In this document: piece by piece, positions 54,136 through 61,322 of the stretch
How positions within the stretch are numbered: position 1 is the stretch's first letter
Layout of the letters: every line of letters starts with the position of its first letter
Source: Microvirga brassicacearum
Lineage (GTDB): Bacteria; Pseudomonadota; Alphaproteobacteria; Rhizobiales; Beijerinckiaceae
Length of the DNA stretch: 64,000 nt
NCBI RefSeq assembly: GCF_008757455.1
Contig: NZ_VCMV01000025.1
Location: 95,892-159,891 of the forward strand
Reading direction: 5' to 3'
The notes under the pieces: model-generated
What the model saw: the letters and a program-made list of their open reading frames with translations, nothing else
What the model was told of the DNA's origin: nothing
The model's database searches: none
Translations under genes and position numbers: made by a program

Positions 54136-56262
54136 ATGAGCCGCGACGCGCCGAAATCCTTCATGTGGTCCCTTCAGGGTCTTGTGGCCCTCGTCTTCAC
54201 GCTGGTCGTACTCGCGATCTCGGGCGCGTTGATCGGCTACAACCATTTGCAGCTGACGACACTGACCTTCCAGGATGCGGAAGATGATTTTCAGCGCATC
54301 ACCAACAACATCCGAGAGGAGATCTCCGGCAGCCTAAAGGTTGCCGGCTCGGTGCTCGATACCGCTTCGCTCACCATCAACGCGGATTTGCCGCTGGAGG
54401 ATCTCGCCAAAGTCCTGACCGGTGTCCTCGAGGATCTGGATCAGGTGCTACCGGCGGCCATGGGCATCTTCGTCGGTCGCAGCGACGGCACGCATGTGGT
54501 CGTCCAGAGTCTCGACGACACCCGGCCGCCGGAAATCGGAACGGACCTCCCCGAATCGGCCGCCTATGCGTTCATGCTGGTCGAGCTTTCAGAAAAGGGA
54601 CCCACCACCCGCTGGATCGTCATCGACAGGAATGGACGCGAACTCCGCCGCATCCCGCCGCAGCCGACCAAGTTCGACCCTCGCATGCGGCCCTGGTTCG
54701 GGCCTGCTCTTGCGACGACAGGCATGATCCTGACGCCGCCCTACCGTTTTGCGAACCTGCCCGAGGCGGGCATTACTCTTGCGCGGCAGGGCAGGCGCAC
54801 GCCGGGAGCCGTGTTCGGCATCGACATGACGCTGGCGAGCCTCGATCAGTATCTCGATCGGCTGCGGTTCCCCGCGGATCTCGAACTTCTGGTGTTCGAC
54901 TCGTCCGGATCGCTCATCGCGCACCCGCGCGGCGGCTCGTTTCGCAAGATCCAGCAGGCCAACCTTCTCGACCGCCTTCTGACCGTCGACGATCTCGATT
55001 CGCCGCTGCTGAGCGGAATGTATCAAACTTTTCGGGCGACGAACGGAGCACAGCCGCGCAGCACATCATTTCTTGTCGGCGGTGAAAGTTATTTCGGGCG
55101 GACCGAGCGGATCGGGCAGGGGTTCGACAATCTTTTCATCAGCCTTGCCATTCCGTATGACACCATGGTCCAGCCGGCGCAGCTGATTGCGTCGAAACTG
55201 CTTCTGGTGAGCGGTGGGTCGGTTCTTCTCGCATTGCTGATCGTGCTGATTGCATCGCGCGGTCTGGCATTGCCGCTGCGCCGGGCCGCCGACGATATCC
55301 GTCGGATCATGAAGTTCGAATTCGGCCATGCCCGGCGGCAGGAATCGCGGGTCGTGGAGGTGCGGGAGCTGTCTCGCGCCATCGACACGCTGGAACTCGC
55401 CCTGAGCAACTTCATGCGCTATGTGCCGACAGCGCTCGTGCGCGGGATCATCGGACGAAAATTCTCATCCGACCTCGGAGGTATCCGCCAACCGATCACG
55501 GTGTTGTTCACGGATGTTTTCGGTTTCACCACCATGGCCGAATCCCTCGATCCCGAGCAGGTGATGGCTAAGACCTCACGTTATTTCAGCGAGCTCGGCA
55601 CGGAGTTGATCCGGTCCGGCGCCACCATCGACAAATATATCGGCGACAGCGTCATGGCGTTCTGGAACGCGCCGGAGACGCGCGACGATCACGTGGCGCA
55701 GGCCTGCCTTGGGGCGCTCCGCGCGGCGCGCCGTCTCGACCGGCTCAACGCGGAATTCGTCGCGGAGGGTGGGGCGGCGATGCGCACGCGCTTCGGCGTT
55801 CATACAGGTGACGCAGTCGTCGGCAATGTCGGTTCCGTCGACCGCATCAATTACACCGCACTCGGTCACACGGTGAATATGGCATCGCGCTTCGAGAAGC
55901 TGAACAAACGCTACGGCACGACGATCCTCGTCAGCGAGGATGTGCGCCAGGGTGCGGGCGACAAGTTCATCTTCCGCTTTGTCGACCGGGCTGTTCCCGA
56001 TGGGGCTCACCTGGCGATCGCTCTCTATGAGCTGATCGGCGCCGACGTCCCCGACGAGCCGGAGCTTCTACCTCCGCGATTGCGCGCGGAAACCCTGCAG
56101 ACGTGGCAGAAGGCGCTCTCCGCCTGCGATCTCGAAGATTGGGAAAAAGCAAACGCGCTGATCGAAGAGCTTGTCGTCATGGATCCCGATGATTTGCTGT
56201 TCCAGGTCTATCTCAAACGATGCCAGGCAAATGCCGCGATAGCATCGCGACCGATCCGATAG
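54136..56262 (+). CDS. Membrane-bound class III adenylate/guanylate cyclase with CACHE-type sensor
   Basis: A 708-residue protein. One membrane helix (LVALVFTLVVLAISGALIG) is near residue 15. An extracytoplasmic sensor of CACHE type spans about 35-330 (DPRMRPWFGPALATTGMILT near residue 178 is typical). A second membrane helix (LLLVSGGSVLLALLIVLIAS) is near residue 358, then HAMP-like sequence, then a class III cyclase domain with VLFTDVFGFTTMAESL (first metal Asp), DKYIGDSVMAFWNAP (second Asp), and GDAVVGNVGSVDRINYTALG. It should make cAMP in response to a periplasmic ligand. A TTG at 54085 could extend the N-terminus by 17 residues. Confidence 0.87.
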   Translation: MSRDAPKSFMWSLQGLVALVFTLVVLAISGALIGYNHLQLTTLTFQDAEDDFQRITNNIREEISGSLKVAGSVLDTASLTINADLPLEDLAKVLTGVLEDLDQVLPAAMGIFVGRSDGTHVVVQSLDDTRPPEIGTDLPESAAYAFMLVELSEKGPTTRWIVIDRNGRELRRIPPQPTKFDPRMRPWFGPALATTGMILTPPYRFANLPEAGITLARQGRRTPGAVFGIDMTLASLDQYLDRLRFPADLELLVFDSSGSLIAHPRGGSFRKIQQANLLDRLLTVDDLDSPLLSGMYQTFRATNGAQPRSTSFLVGGESYFGRTERIGQGFDNLFISLAIPYDTMVQPAQLIASKLLLVSGGSVLLALLIVLIASRGLALPLRRAADDIRRIMKFEFGHARRQESRVVEVRELSRAIDTLELALSNFMRYVPTALVRGIIGRKFSSDLGGIRQPITVLFTDVFGFTTMAESLDPEQVMAKTSRYFSELGTELIRSGATIDKYIGDSVMAFWNAPETRDDHVAQACLGALRAARRLDRLNAEFVAEGGAAMRTRFGVHTGDAVVGNVGSVDRINYTALGHTVNMASRFEKLNKRYGTTILVSEDVRQGAGDKFIFRFVDRAVPDGAHLAIALYELIGADVPDEPELLPPRLRAETLQTWQKALSACDLEDWEKANALIEELVVMDPDDLLFQVYLKRCQANAAIASRPIR

Positions 56263-56517
56263 CCGAGCACTCAGCCGCCGACGATCTCAACCCGACGAGG
56301 CTTCGACATGGTCCGATCCGATCCTCCGCACGGCAAAAAGACGCGGCCACAACGCGCTTGTGAACGCGCGTCGCTCATCTGCACCGCGCGATTGAGCGGC
56401 CATTCATATGCGCGGATGTCGCGTTCGTCGGAACGCCGCTGGAGTGCTTCGGGCGAGACTCATCGATGCCGCATTCGCCGATCAAATCGTGCGCTTGATT
56501 TTGAAAGGAGGGTCTCG

Positions 56518-56721
56518 ATGGTCTTTGAAGATTCGATGCAGATCGCGGAACGCAGACTCATCGACGGCGCGACGCTCGAAGAGTTGAAAGAGGCGGCACG
56601 GGACCTGCGCGCGCTCGCTCCCGATAGCGTGTTGGCAGAGCTTGTCGAGGCGAGGATAGCCGAGATCGAGGTGCCTGCCCGGTCCGAGGGGGATTCCGAG
56701 CCGACGAACGAGGGCGCCTAA
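56518..56721 (+). CDS. Small hypothetical helical protein
   Basis: A 67-residue acidic protein, mostly predicted helix by composition (ERRLIDGATLEELKEAARDL), with a disordered Glu/Ser-rich tail. A very strong AAAGGAGG ribosome-binding site is six bases upstream, which supports translation. No motif was recognised. It is followed by a terminator-like hairpin. It stands between the cyclase gene and the accessory region. Confidence 0.6.
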   Translation: MVFEDSMQIAERRLIDGATLEELKEAARDLRALAPDSVLAELVEARIAEIEVPARSEGDSEPTNEGA

Positions 56722-56802
56722 TCCGTCCGTGGCCCAGACTCGTGCCGCGGGGCGGCATTCAGAAGCGGAAGACGAACTTTGCTCAGTTCGGTCGAGAATC
56801 AA

Positions 56803-56827
56803 AAACGGCACCCTGACGGTGCCGTTT
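56803..56827 (+). terminator. Terminator hairpin after the small helical gene
   Basis: A perfect 10-bp stem (AAACGGCACC with GGTGCCGTTT) and 5-base loop lies about 80 bp after the 56518-56721 gene, ending in TTTCTG. The A and T ends make it function in either direction, and on the minus strand it also follows the short gene at 56873. Confidence 0.7.
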
Positions 56828-56872
56828 CTGCTTCCGCTGCGCGAGAGGGACACTCAGCGGAAGTGTCAGTCC

Positions 56873-57022
56873 CTAGCGATGCTGCCCTTCGTACTCGTTG
56901 ACTTGGCGACCGCCAGCCACCTGGGCAAGCTCGTCGATGTTGAGCACGATCGCCGTGGTCTTCTCGTCGGTCTTGGTAGCGATGTCTTCGACAGGCACGT
57001 CCCGCATGATCGATGTATTCAT
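56873..57022 (-). CDS. Short peptide with double-glycine leader-like sequence
   Basis: A 49-residue reading frame on the minus strand. Residues 1-38 are acidic and end in IVLNIDELAQVAGG, which matches the pattern of double-glycine leaders (hydrophobic residues at -12/-7/-4, Gly-Gly at the end). The remaining 11 residues, RQVNEYEGQHR, would be the released peptide. Its ATG overlaps the TGA of an upstream short frame (ATGA). No Cys-rich core, C39-type transporter or modifying enzyme is seen within the window, and no clear ribosome-binding site precedes the ATG. It could be an orphan precursor, a remnant or a chance match. Confidence 0.4.
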   Translation of the reverse strand: MNTSIMRDVPVEDIATKTDEKTTAIVLNIDELAQVAGGRQVNEYEGQHR

Positions 57023-57136
57023 TGAACTGCTTCAGCCAACTGGCTGACCCCTTGCTTGGCTATGGTCTTGATCGTCGCGTAGACAGCGAAAGCCGCCTGC
57101 GCGGGGTTCCGGATAGCCGATCCGAAGCATCGCCAT
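57019..57136 (-). pseudogene. Short frame upstream of the double-glycine peptide, apparently frameshifted
   Basis: One frame begins MAMLRIGYPEP at 57136, and the adjacent frame continues AQAAFAVYATIKTIAKQG and SQLAEAVQ before a TGA that overlaps the next ATG. A single-base shift would join them into a 38-residue helical peptide. Coding character is only suggestive. Confidence 0.22.
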
Positions 57137-57474
57137 CAGGTCATTGCAATAAGATAACGTCAAGCAACTTTAAATTGTGCGAGGCGGTGAGCGAAGCCGA
57201 CGGTGGCGGAGCGCGCTTGGTTGAGGTCGCTGGGGTGTTCGATCGGTGGGAGGGCGATGCCGCAACGCAGAGCAAAAAATGGTGCTGCCAGAGAGGATTG
57301 AAGTCCCCAGCGAGAACCTAAAAGCCTTATTTTTCAACGATCTTTCGAGTGTCGATGCGGCCACTGTGGGGAAGTCGTGTGGGGACGTCAAGAGCGGGAG
57401 TTCGGCCCCTTTCGGGTGTCCGCAGTGAGCTAGTTGGAATAGGCCCCGACCTCTAACCGACAGGAAGACGCAGA

Positions 57475-57612
57475 ATGATCTGCGGGCGTTGCGGCACCAG
57501 CCTCATCGTGAGAGGCTACGCTGCCTCTGGATCCTCGTCGAAACCACGGGCGAGGTCCGCCACCACTCGGTTCCGCTTCTCCTCACGCCTCCGCTCGGAA
57601 GTGATGACGTGA
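57475..57612 (+). other. Start of a possible truncated zinc-ribbon gene at the element border
   Basis: An ATG with AGGAAG about seven bases upstream opens a 45-codon frame beginning MICGRCGTSLIVRGYA, a CxxC pair. From about 57516 it runs antisense into the 3' end of the zinc-cluster gene and loses coding character. It could be a gene cut by insertion. Confidence 0.25.
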
Positions 57613-58220
57613 GCTGCGAAGGTGGAATAGGCGTCCTTGAGATACGCCGCGATCAGTTGGGTGGCCTGAATGGATAGCGTCTTGAACCACGCCCGGTCCC
57701 TCCCAGTAGCGAGCGTGACGGTCCGTCCCATAGCGATCCCGTGGAGGCTCCGCACTTGACGAACCAACTGCCCGTCGAAGCCTGCATCACTCGGGAAGCG
57801 TCGGCTGTCGTGCTCCCGCATGAGGTGCATCCCGGCCACCATCAGGGCGACCTCCTCGGGTTCGGCAGTCTTCGTGATCTTGAGGATCTCCGAACACGCG
57901 GCGACCTTGTGGCGGTTGCTCGGGATGCCCCGATGATAGGCGTCCACATAGCTCTGGCAGTGATCCCGTAGAAGCGTAGTGATCTGTCTCAAGCTGGACC
58001 GAATGAGAGGGACGTTTCCCCGTGTCATCGCGGCTCTAGCAAGTTCGATGTGAGGCCGAAGCTCAGGTTTCCTGACGGTGACCTGACGAGCATCGCCGGA
58101 TGCTCGCACTCGCTTTCGGCATCTCTCACAGTACGCGGCGATGTTGGATCGGGCGATCCCTTTGCATCCGGGGTTTCGGCACGGATGGTGGCCGGGTCTT
58201 ATGGATGTTCTGGTGGGCAT
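57516..58220 (-). CDS. Hypothetical protein with N-terminal Cys/His zinc cluster
   Basis: A 234-residue protein. Near the N-terminus it has HHPCRNPGCKGIARSN and AAYCERCRKRV, giving a CxxxxC...CxxC cluster with flanking His, likely a zinc finger. The rest (residues about 55-234) is helical with many Arg/His and no recognised domain. AGGAG is seven bases before the ATG. It is the last of three minus-strand genes (RNase H, ParB-like, this one) of apparent plasmid or phage origin, so a nucleic-acid-binding role is likely but unproven. Confidence 0.65.
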   Translation of the reverse strand: MPTRTSIRPGHHPCRNPGCKGIARSNIAAYCERCRKRVRASGDARQVTVRKPELRPHIELARAAMTRGNVPLIRSSLRQITTLLRDHCQSYVDAYHRGIPSNRHKVAACSEILKITKTAEPEEVALMVAGMHLMREHDSRRFPSDAGFDGQLVRQVRSLHGIAMGRTVTLATGRDRAWFKTLSIQATQLIAAYLKDAYSTFAAHVITSERRREEKRNRVVADLARGFDEDPEAA

Positions 58221-58355
58221 GTCTGTTTCTCCTGAATGAAAAGACCCCGCCGCTCGGGTGAGGGGCAGGGCCTGTTACTTGATGGTTGTGGGGTGTGCAG
58301 ATTGCACAGCCTATCCGTCCAACTGTGCATTTGCAGATACAATGGAGTGCATAGG

Positions 58356-59264
58356 CTAGGGGTCAGAGGCGCTCTCAGCGTGTCCCTCGGTATCACAGGA
58401 GGGGATGATCATTCCGATCTCCTCCACCTCGTCCTCGCTCTCATCTTCGTCCTCACCTTCGAGAACGTCCCGGAGCTGTGTTTGGAGTTCCACGAGACGA
58501 TCACCGAACATGATCTCCAAGACCTTCGCTGTGAGCAGCGGTGAGGAGGTGAAGGCGGTTCCGAAGGACTTGTACAGCTTCTCGGCGATGACCTGCGCCT
58601 TCTGGGTCATGTGATCCTCGTAATCGAAATCGGGCCTCTGCTCATCGCCTTGGACGGCACGGCGAGCCTCCTTCCACGTCGCGTAGAATCCGGCCTTGGC
58701 GTTTGGCTTGCGCCCCTTCTTGGCGTTTATGGCGTCCCTCACCCGGCGCATCTCGGCGACCGTCCTTTGAGAAACGCCGGATCCACGGGACACTCTCGCA
58801 ATGGATCCGATGCCAAGCACCGTTCTTCGCCACGCCCAGTTCAGGCGCTCCTCGCTGTTCATCTGGCGGGACACCTTGACGTTCTGGTCCCCAGCCTTCT
58901 CGATGGCCCCCTCAAGCGACCCGGAGAAGAATCTGACGGGTATCGAGGCTTCCTTCTCGTCAGCCTTGTAGACCTCCAAGCGGTGGTGTCCGTCGAGGAG
59001 GATGGTCTTCGGTCCAACCTGGATCACAAGCACCGGGTCGAGATCGCCAACGTTCCTTTTGGTCCTCGCAAGTTCCGCTACGTGGATCGTGCTGATTCCG
59101 TCGCGAGGCTGGAAGAGAGACTCCTCAGCGGTGATGTCGTCGATGCTCATCCGCATCTGACCGTCATGAGCCGCGATGGCTCGGGTGATGCTCGATGGTT
59201 GCGGCTGCGAGTCCAGTATCCGAAGACGCTGGAGCGCCGCTTCTGCTTGAAAGCAAATGCTCAT
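58356..59264 (-). CDS. ParB N-terminal domain (ParB/Srx fold) protein
   Basis: A 302-residue protein. The ParB-like catalytic/CTP-binding fold is seen in LDPVLVIQVGPKTILLDG followed by HHRLEVYKADEKE, residues about 75-105. A helix-turn-helix-like segment (VSRGSGVSQRTVAEMRRVRD) is near residue 165, and the C-terminus is very acidic (EGEDEDESEDEVEE). The LDGHHR box, in place of the GERR/GxRR box of chromosomal ParB, marks the ParB-domain group of mobile elements and nucleases. No ParA is present. It is co-directional with RNase H (26 bp away). Partition, regulation or nuclease roles are all possible. Confidence 0.78.
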   Translation of the reverse strand: MSICFQAEAALQRLRILDSQPQPSSITRAIAAHDGQMRMSIDDITAEESLFQPRDGISTIHVAELARTKRNVGDLDPVLVIQVGPKTILLDGHHRLEVYKADEKEASIPVRFFSGSLEGAIEKAGDQNVKVSRQMNSEERLNWAWRRTVLGIGSIARVSRGSGVSQRTVAEMRRVRDAINAKKGRKPNAKAGFYATWKEARRAVQGDEQRPDFDYEDHMTQKAQVIAEKLYKSFGTAFTSSPLLTAKVLEIMFGDRLVELQTQLRDVLEGEDEDESEDEVEEIGMIIPSCDTEGHAESASDP

Positions 59265-59290
59265 TGTCGTGTCTGTTCTGTCTATGCTGT

Positions 59291-59893
59291 TCAGGAGGGG
59301 ATCGGACTCTGATGTCGAAGCACCTCGCAGTGTCGTCGTTGGGTGGTCGCGGGGATCTCTATGATCTCCACCCTCACAGGCTTTCCACCGGCCCTCACTG
59401 CTTCGGCAGCTCGCCGCGCCAATCCGTCGACCAGTTCATTCCCTTCGATCCCCGAGTGTCCCCGGCACCACTCAACGCGGACAAGGGGTCTCCGGTCGAG
59501 TTCCTCCCAGAGGCGCTGCACCATGTCCGCGTTGGCGACCGGGGTGCCGCCCGCAGTTCGCATCCCCTTGGCCGTCCATGACGTTCTCCATTTGGTCGCG
59601 GCGTTGACCGCGTAGGTGGAATCGGACCGGGCTACCGCTGATGTGTCTACTGGGATCGAGCTGATGGCTTGGATGAGGGCGTAGAGTTCAGCCTCGTTGT
59701 TGCTGCGCTTCTTGCAGCCGCTCCCGTGCTTTGTGAAAGCAGTGCCATCCGGGCGTCTGACGTAGACGGCCCAACCTGCATAGCCCGGATTGTCTAGACT
59801 GCTGCCGTCGCACCATGCTTCCCATGCCGGGAGAGCTTCGGAGGCTGCCGGGAGAGCTTCGGAGGCGAGAGTAGCCACTGTTGATTGGTTCAT
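59291..59893 (-). CDS. RNase H family protein
   Basis: A 200-residue protein of the RNase HI fold. The catalytic acidic residues are visible in order: AWCDGSSLDNPG (Asp), KRSNNEAELYALIQAI (Glu), ARSDSTYAVNAATKW (Asp) and GHSGIEGNELVDGLARRAA (terminal Asp after the His loop). It would degrade RNA in RNA-DNA hybrids. The N-terminus contains a tandem repeat (SEALPA twice), matching a 21-bp DNA repeat at 59826-59865. AAGGA precedes the ATG. It is the first gene of a minus-strand unit downstream of the repeat-rich region at 59894-60496. Confidence 0.85.
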   Translation of the reverse strand: MNQSTVATLASEALPAASEALPAWEAWCDGSSLDNPGYAGWAVYVRRPDGTAFTKHGSGCKKRSNNEAELYALIQAISSIPVDTSAVARSDSTYAVNAATKWRTSWTAKGMRTAGGTPVANADMVQRLWEELDRRPLVRVEWCRGHSGIEGNELVDGLARRAAEAVRAGGKPVRVEIIEIPATTQRRHCEVLRHQSPIPS

Positions 59894-60129
59894 GTGTTGT
59901 CCTTGGTTGCCCTCGGAGGGCGTTGTGTTGGATGGGGTGATCTCCCTCGCTTCATGGCGACTGGAGATGCAGAGTGATTGCTTGCGGAGATTGTCCGTCT
60001 GAGGTGGTCAGGCAGGACCGCACAGGTGCGGGAAGCCGCTGAGTCCTCGGAAGTACCGCCTGACGTCCCGGACGGGAGCATCCGTGGGTTGGGAGCCGCT
60101 CGGCCAGAAACTTGTCTGGGGTTCGAGGT

Positions 60130-60143
60130 CTAGAGTGGGCCCT
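60130..60143 (+). repeat. 14-bp direct repeat, copy 1
   Basis: CTAGAGTGGGCCCT, followed three bases later by TGTCACA. The identical 14-mer, followed four bases later by TGTCACA, recurs at 60331. Two copies of a compound motif suggest protein-binding or recombination sites. Confidence 0.6.
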
Positions 60144-60146
60144 CGT

Positions 60147-60177
60147 TGTCACAAGGTGACGCGCGTCACAGGTGACA
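60147..60177. promoter_or_regulatory. Compound TGTCAC/GTGAC palindrome, candidate operator
   Basis: A perfect 14-bp palindrome (GTGACGCGCGTCAC, 60156-60169) is flanked by TGTCAC on the left and GTGACA on the right, so four GTGAC half-sites alternate in 31 bp. Another TGTCACA is at 60349. The arrangement fits cooperative binding by a dimeric regulator or a ParB-like protein. Confidence 0.5.
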
Positions 60178-60209
60178 TGCTTTTATCTAGGGGGTGGCTC
60201 TAACCCCGC

Positions 60210-60291
60210 ACACAGGGGATTAAACGAGCCCATGTGCATAGGAACATTAGAGAATCCCCGAAGAACGCAAGGGATTTGCAGTCCCCTGTGT
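60210..60291. repeat. Long-range inverted repeat, possible structured RNA or site
   Basis: ACACAGGGGA at 60210-60219 and TCCCCTGTGT at 60282-60291 are a perfect 10-bp inverted pair separated by 62 bp. A smaller GGGGT/ACCCC hairpin lies just before the left arm. The pair could close a structured RNA or mark a recombination or replication site. Confidence 0.4.
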
Positions 60292-60330
60292 CCCCCCGAT
60301 AGGTCGGGCGCGTCCGTCGATGAGCGAGTG

Positions 60331-60344
60331 CTAGAGTGGGCCCT
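60331..60344 (+). repeat. 14-bp direct repeat, copy 2
   Basis: The second CTAGAGTGGGCCCT, 201 bp from the first, again with TGTCACA just downstream (60349-60355). Confidence 0.6.
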
Positions 60345-60496
60345 AATCTGTCACAGCGGGGGATTGGCCCCTGTGCGATCAGACTGGGGGTGGATCATTC
60401 GATGTCCGCAGGTCAAAGCAAGGGTCGTCCCTCCACTCTGGGCAACGGGACAACGTCCCGATGATCTCGTCCAGAGCTTGTCGCCGAGAGGTTACC

Positions 60497-61066
60497 CTAG
60501 CAGGCGACTGAGGTCTGGGATCCCTTGAGGATCCTGTGGACGCTTCCCTTGCCGATCCCGAGGCGTTTGGCGATCTCGCCCATTGAGAGGCCCTTGGCGT
60601 TCATCGCTACGACCTCATCCGACTTAGCGCGGGCGGTCGGTGTCCGGCCCTTGTACCGGCCTTCCTCCTTGGCTTTGGCAATCCCTTCTCGCTGCCGTTC
60701 AAGCATCATCTCCCGTTCAAACTGGGCGACACTTGCGAGTACGTTCAACATGAGTTTTCCGGTGGGTGTGCTGGTATCGACGCCCATGTTGAGGATACGC
60801 AGGTGGACACCCTTCTCCTCAAGGTGCTTCACCAGTTCCCCCATGTGGTGAACCGAGCGGGCCAATCGGTCGAGCTTGGTGACCACGAGCGTGTCGCCTT
60901 CCCGGAGATAATCCAAGGCGGTCTCAAGGATGGGCCGAGGGCCAATGGACGAGGTCTGCTCTTGATAAACTTTTTTGCAGCCAAGCGTCTTGAGGTCTCG
61001 TACTTGGGCCTCCAGCCCGGCTTCCTGCTCCAGCGTCGAAGTCCTAGCGTATCCGATAAGCGTCAT
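60497..61066 (-). CDS. Serine recombinase (resolvase/invertase family)
   Basis: A 189-residue small serine recombinase. The catalytic Ser10 lies in LIGYARTSTLEQEAGLEAQV, and the conserved Arg/Asp region is GDTLVVTKLDRLARSVHHMG near residue 60. The helix E region (LMLNVLASVAQFEREMMLER) is near residue 112, and a C-terminal helix-turn-helix (GLSMGEIAKRLGIGKGSVHR) is near residue 160. It is of Tn3-resolvase/Hin size. The upstream 61079-61194 region carries several GTTCC/GGAAC half-sites, as expected for its own recombination/control site. It likely resolves or inverts the accessory element. Confidence 0.9.
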   Translation of the reverse strand: MTLIGYARTSTLEQEAGLEAQVRDLKTLGCKKVYQEQTSSIGPRPILETALDYLREGDTLVVTKLDRLARSVHHMGELVKHLEEKGVHLRILNMGVDTSTPTGKLMLNVLASVAQFEREMMLERQREGIAKAKEEGRYKGRTPTARAKSDEVVAMNAKGLSMGEIAKRLGIGKGSVHRILKGSQTSVAC

Positions 61067-61078
61067 GTGGTATGTCTC

Positions 61079-61194
61079 GTTCCAAAAGGTCTAAGACATT
61101 AAAGTCGGATCGTTCCATTTGTCAACACCCCACTCCATTGGAACGGACAACCCGTTCGTGTGGAACGTTCCGCTAGGGCAAGATCCAATGGAAC
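61079..61194. promoter_or_regulatory. Candidate recombination/control site of the serine recombinase
   Basis: The hexamer GTTCCA or its complement TGGAAC occurs at 61079, 61112, 61139, 61161 and 61189, and GTTCC at 61167, so one pair forms the perfect palindrome GGAACGTTCC (61162-61171). Multiple half-sites directly upstream of a resolvase gene resemble a res site with several dimer-binding subsites. Confidence 0.5.
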
Positions 61195-61322
61195 AAGTTG
61201 TGGTACGAACGCACTGCCTCAAGTAGGGTGGCGTAAACAGCTTAGCTGTATTCACTCGCAGCGCATCATGAGGTAACTCTCCACATTGCAACTGTACTCA
61301 ACCGGCATTTCGAGTTGAACTT

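Larger units (their letters stand above)
56722..57515. other. Intergenic and decayed region at the border of accessory DNA
   Basis: About 800 bp with no conventional gene. It contains a terminator hairpin, one short reading frame that looks real (56873-57022, minus), a neighbouring frame that seems frameshifted, and two further short frames on the plus strand (57279-57428 beginning MVLPERIEV, and 57475-57612). Base composition is mixed and codon use is weak. This looks like a border between chromosome and acquired DNA. Confidence 0.5.
59894..60496. other. Repeat-rich regulatory region between RNase H and recombinase genes
   Basis: There is no convincing gene in these 600 bp. The region contains a compound palindrome (60147-60177), a pair of 14-bp direct repeats (60130 and 60331) and a 10-bp inverted pair with a 62-bp interval (60210-60291), listed separately. 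It lies upstream of the RNase H unit and 3' of the recombinase gene and probably holds the RNase H promoter. Confidence 0.55.

Noticed and set aside
57279..57428. 49-codon plus-strand frame beginning MVLPERIEV
   Set aside because: Looks mildly protein-like but has no ribosome-binding site or known relative; kept only as a mention within the decayed region.
60130..60355. CRISPR-like array
   Set aside because: Only two copies of the repeat, unequal spacing and no cas genes anywhere in the window.
60172..60528. 118-codon plus-strand frame in the repeat-rich region
   Set aside because: It crosses several repeats and the 3' end of the recombinase gene, and has no coding character or ribosome-binding site.
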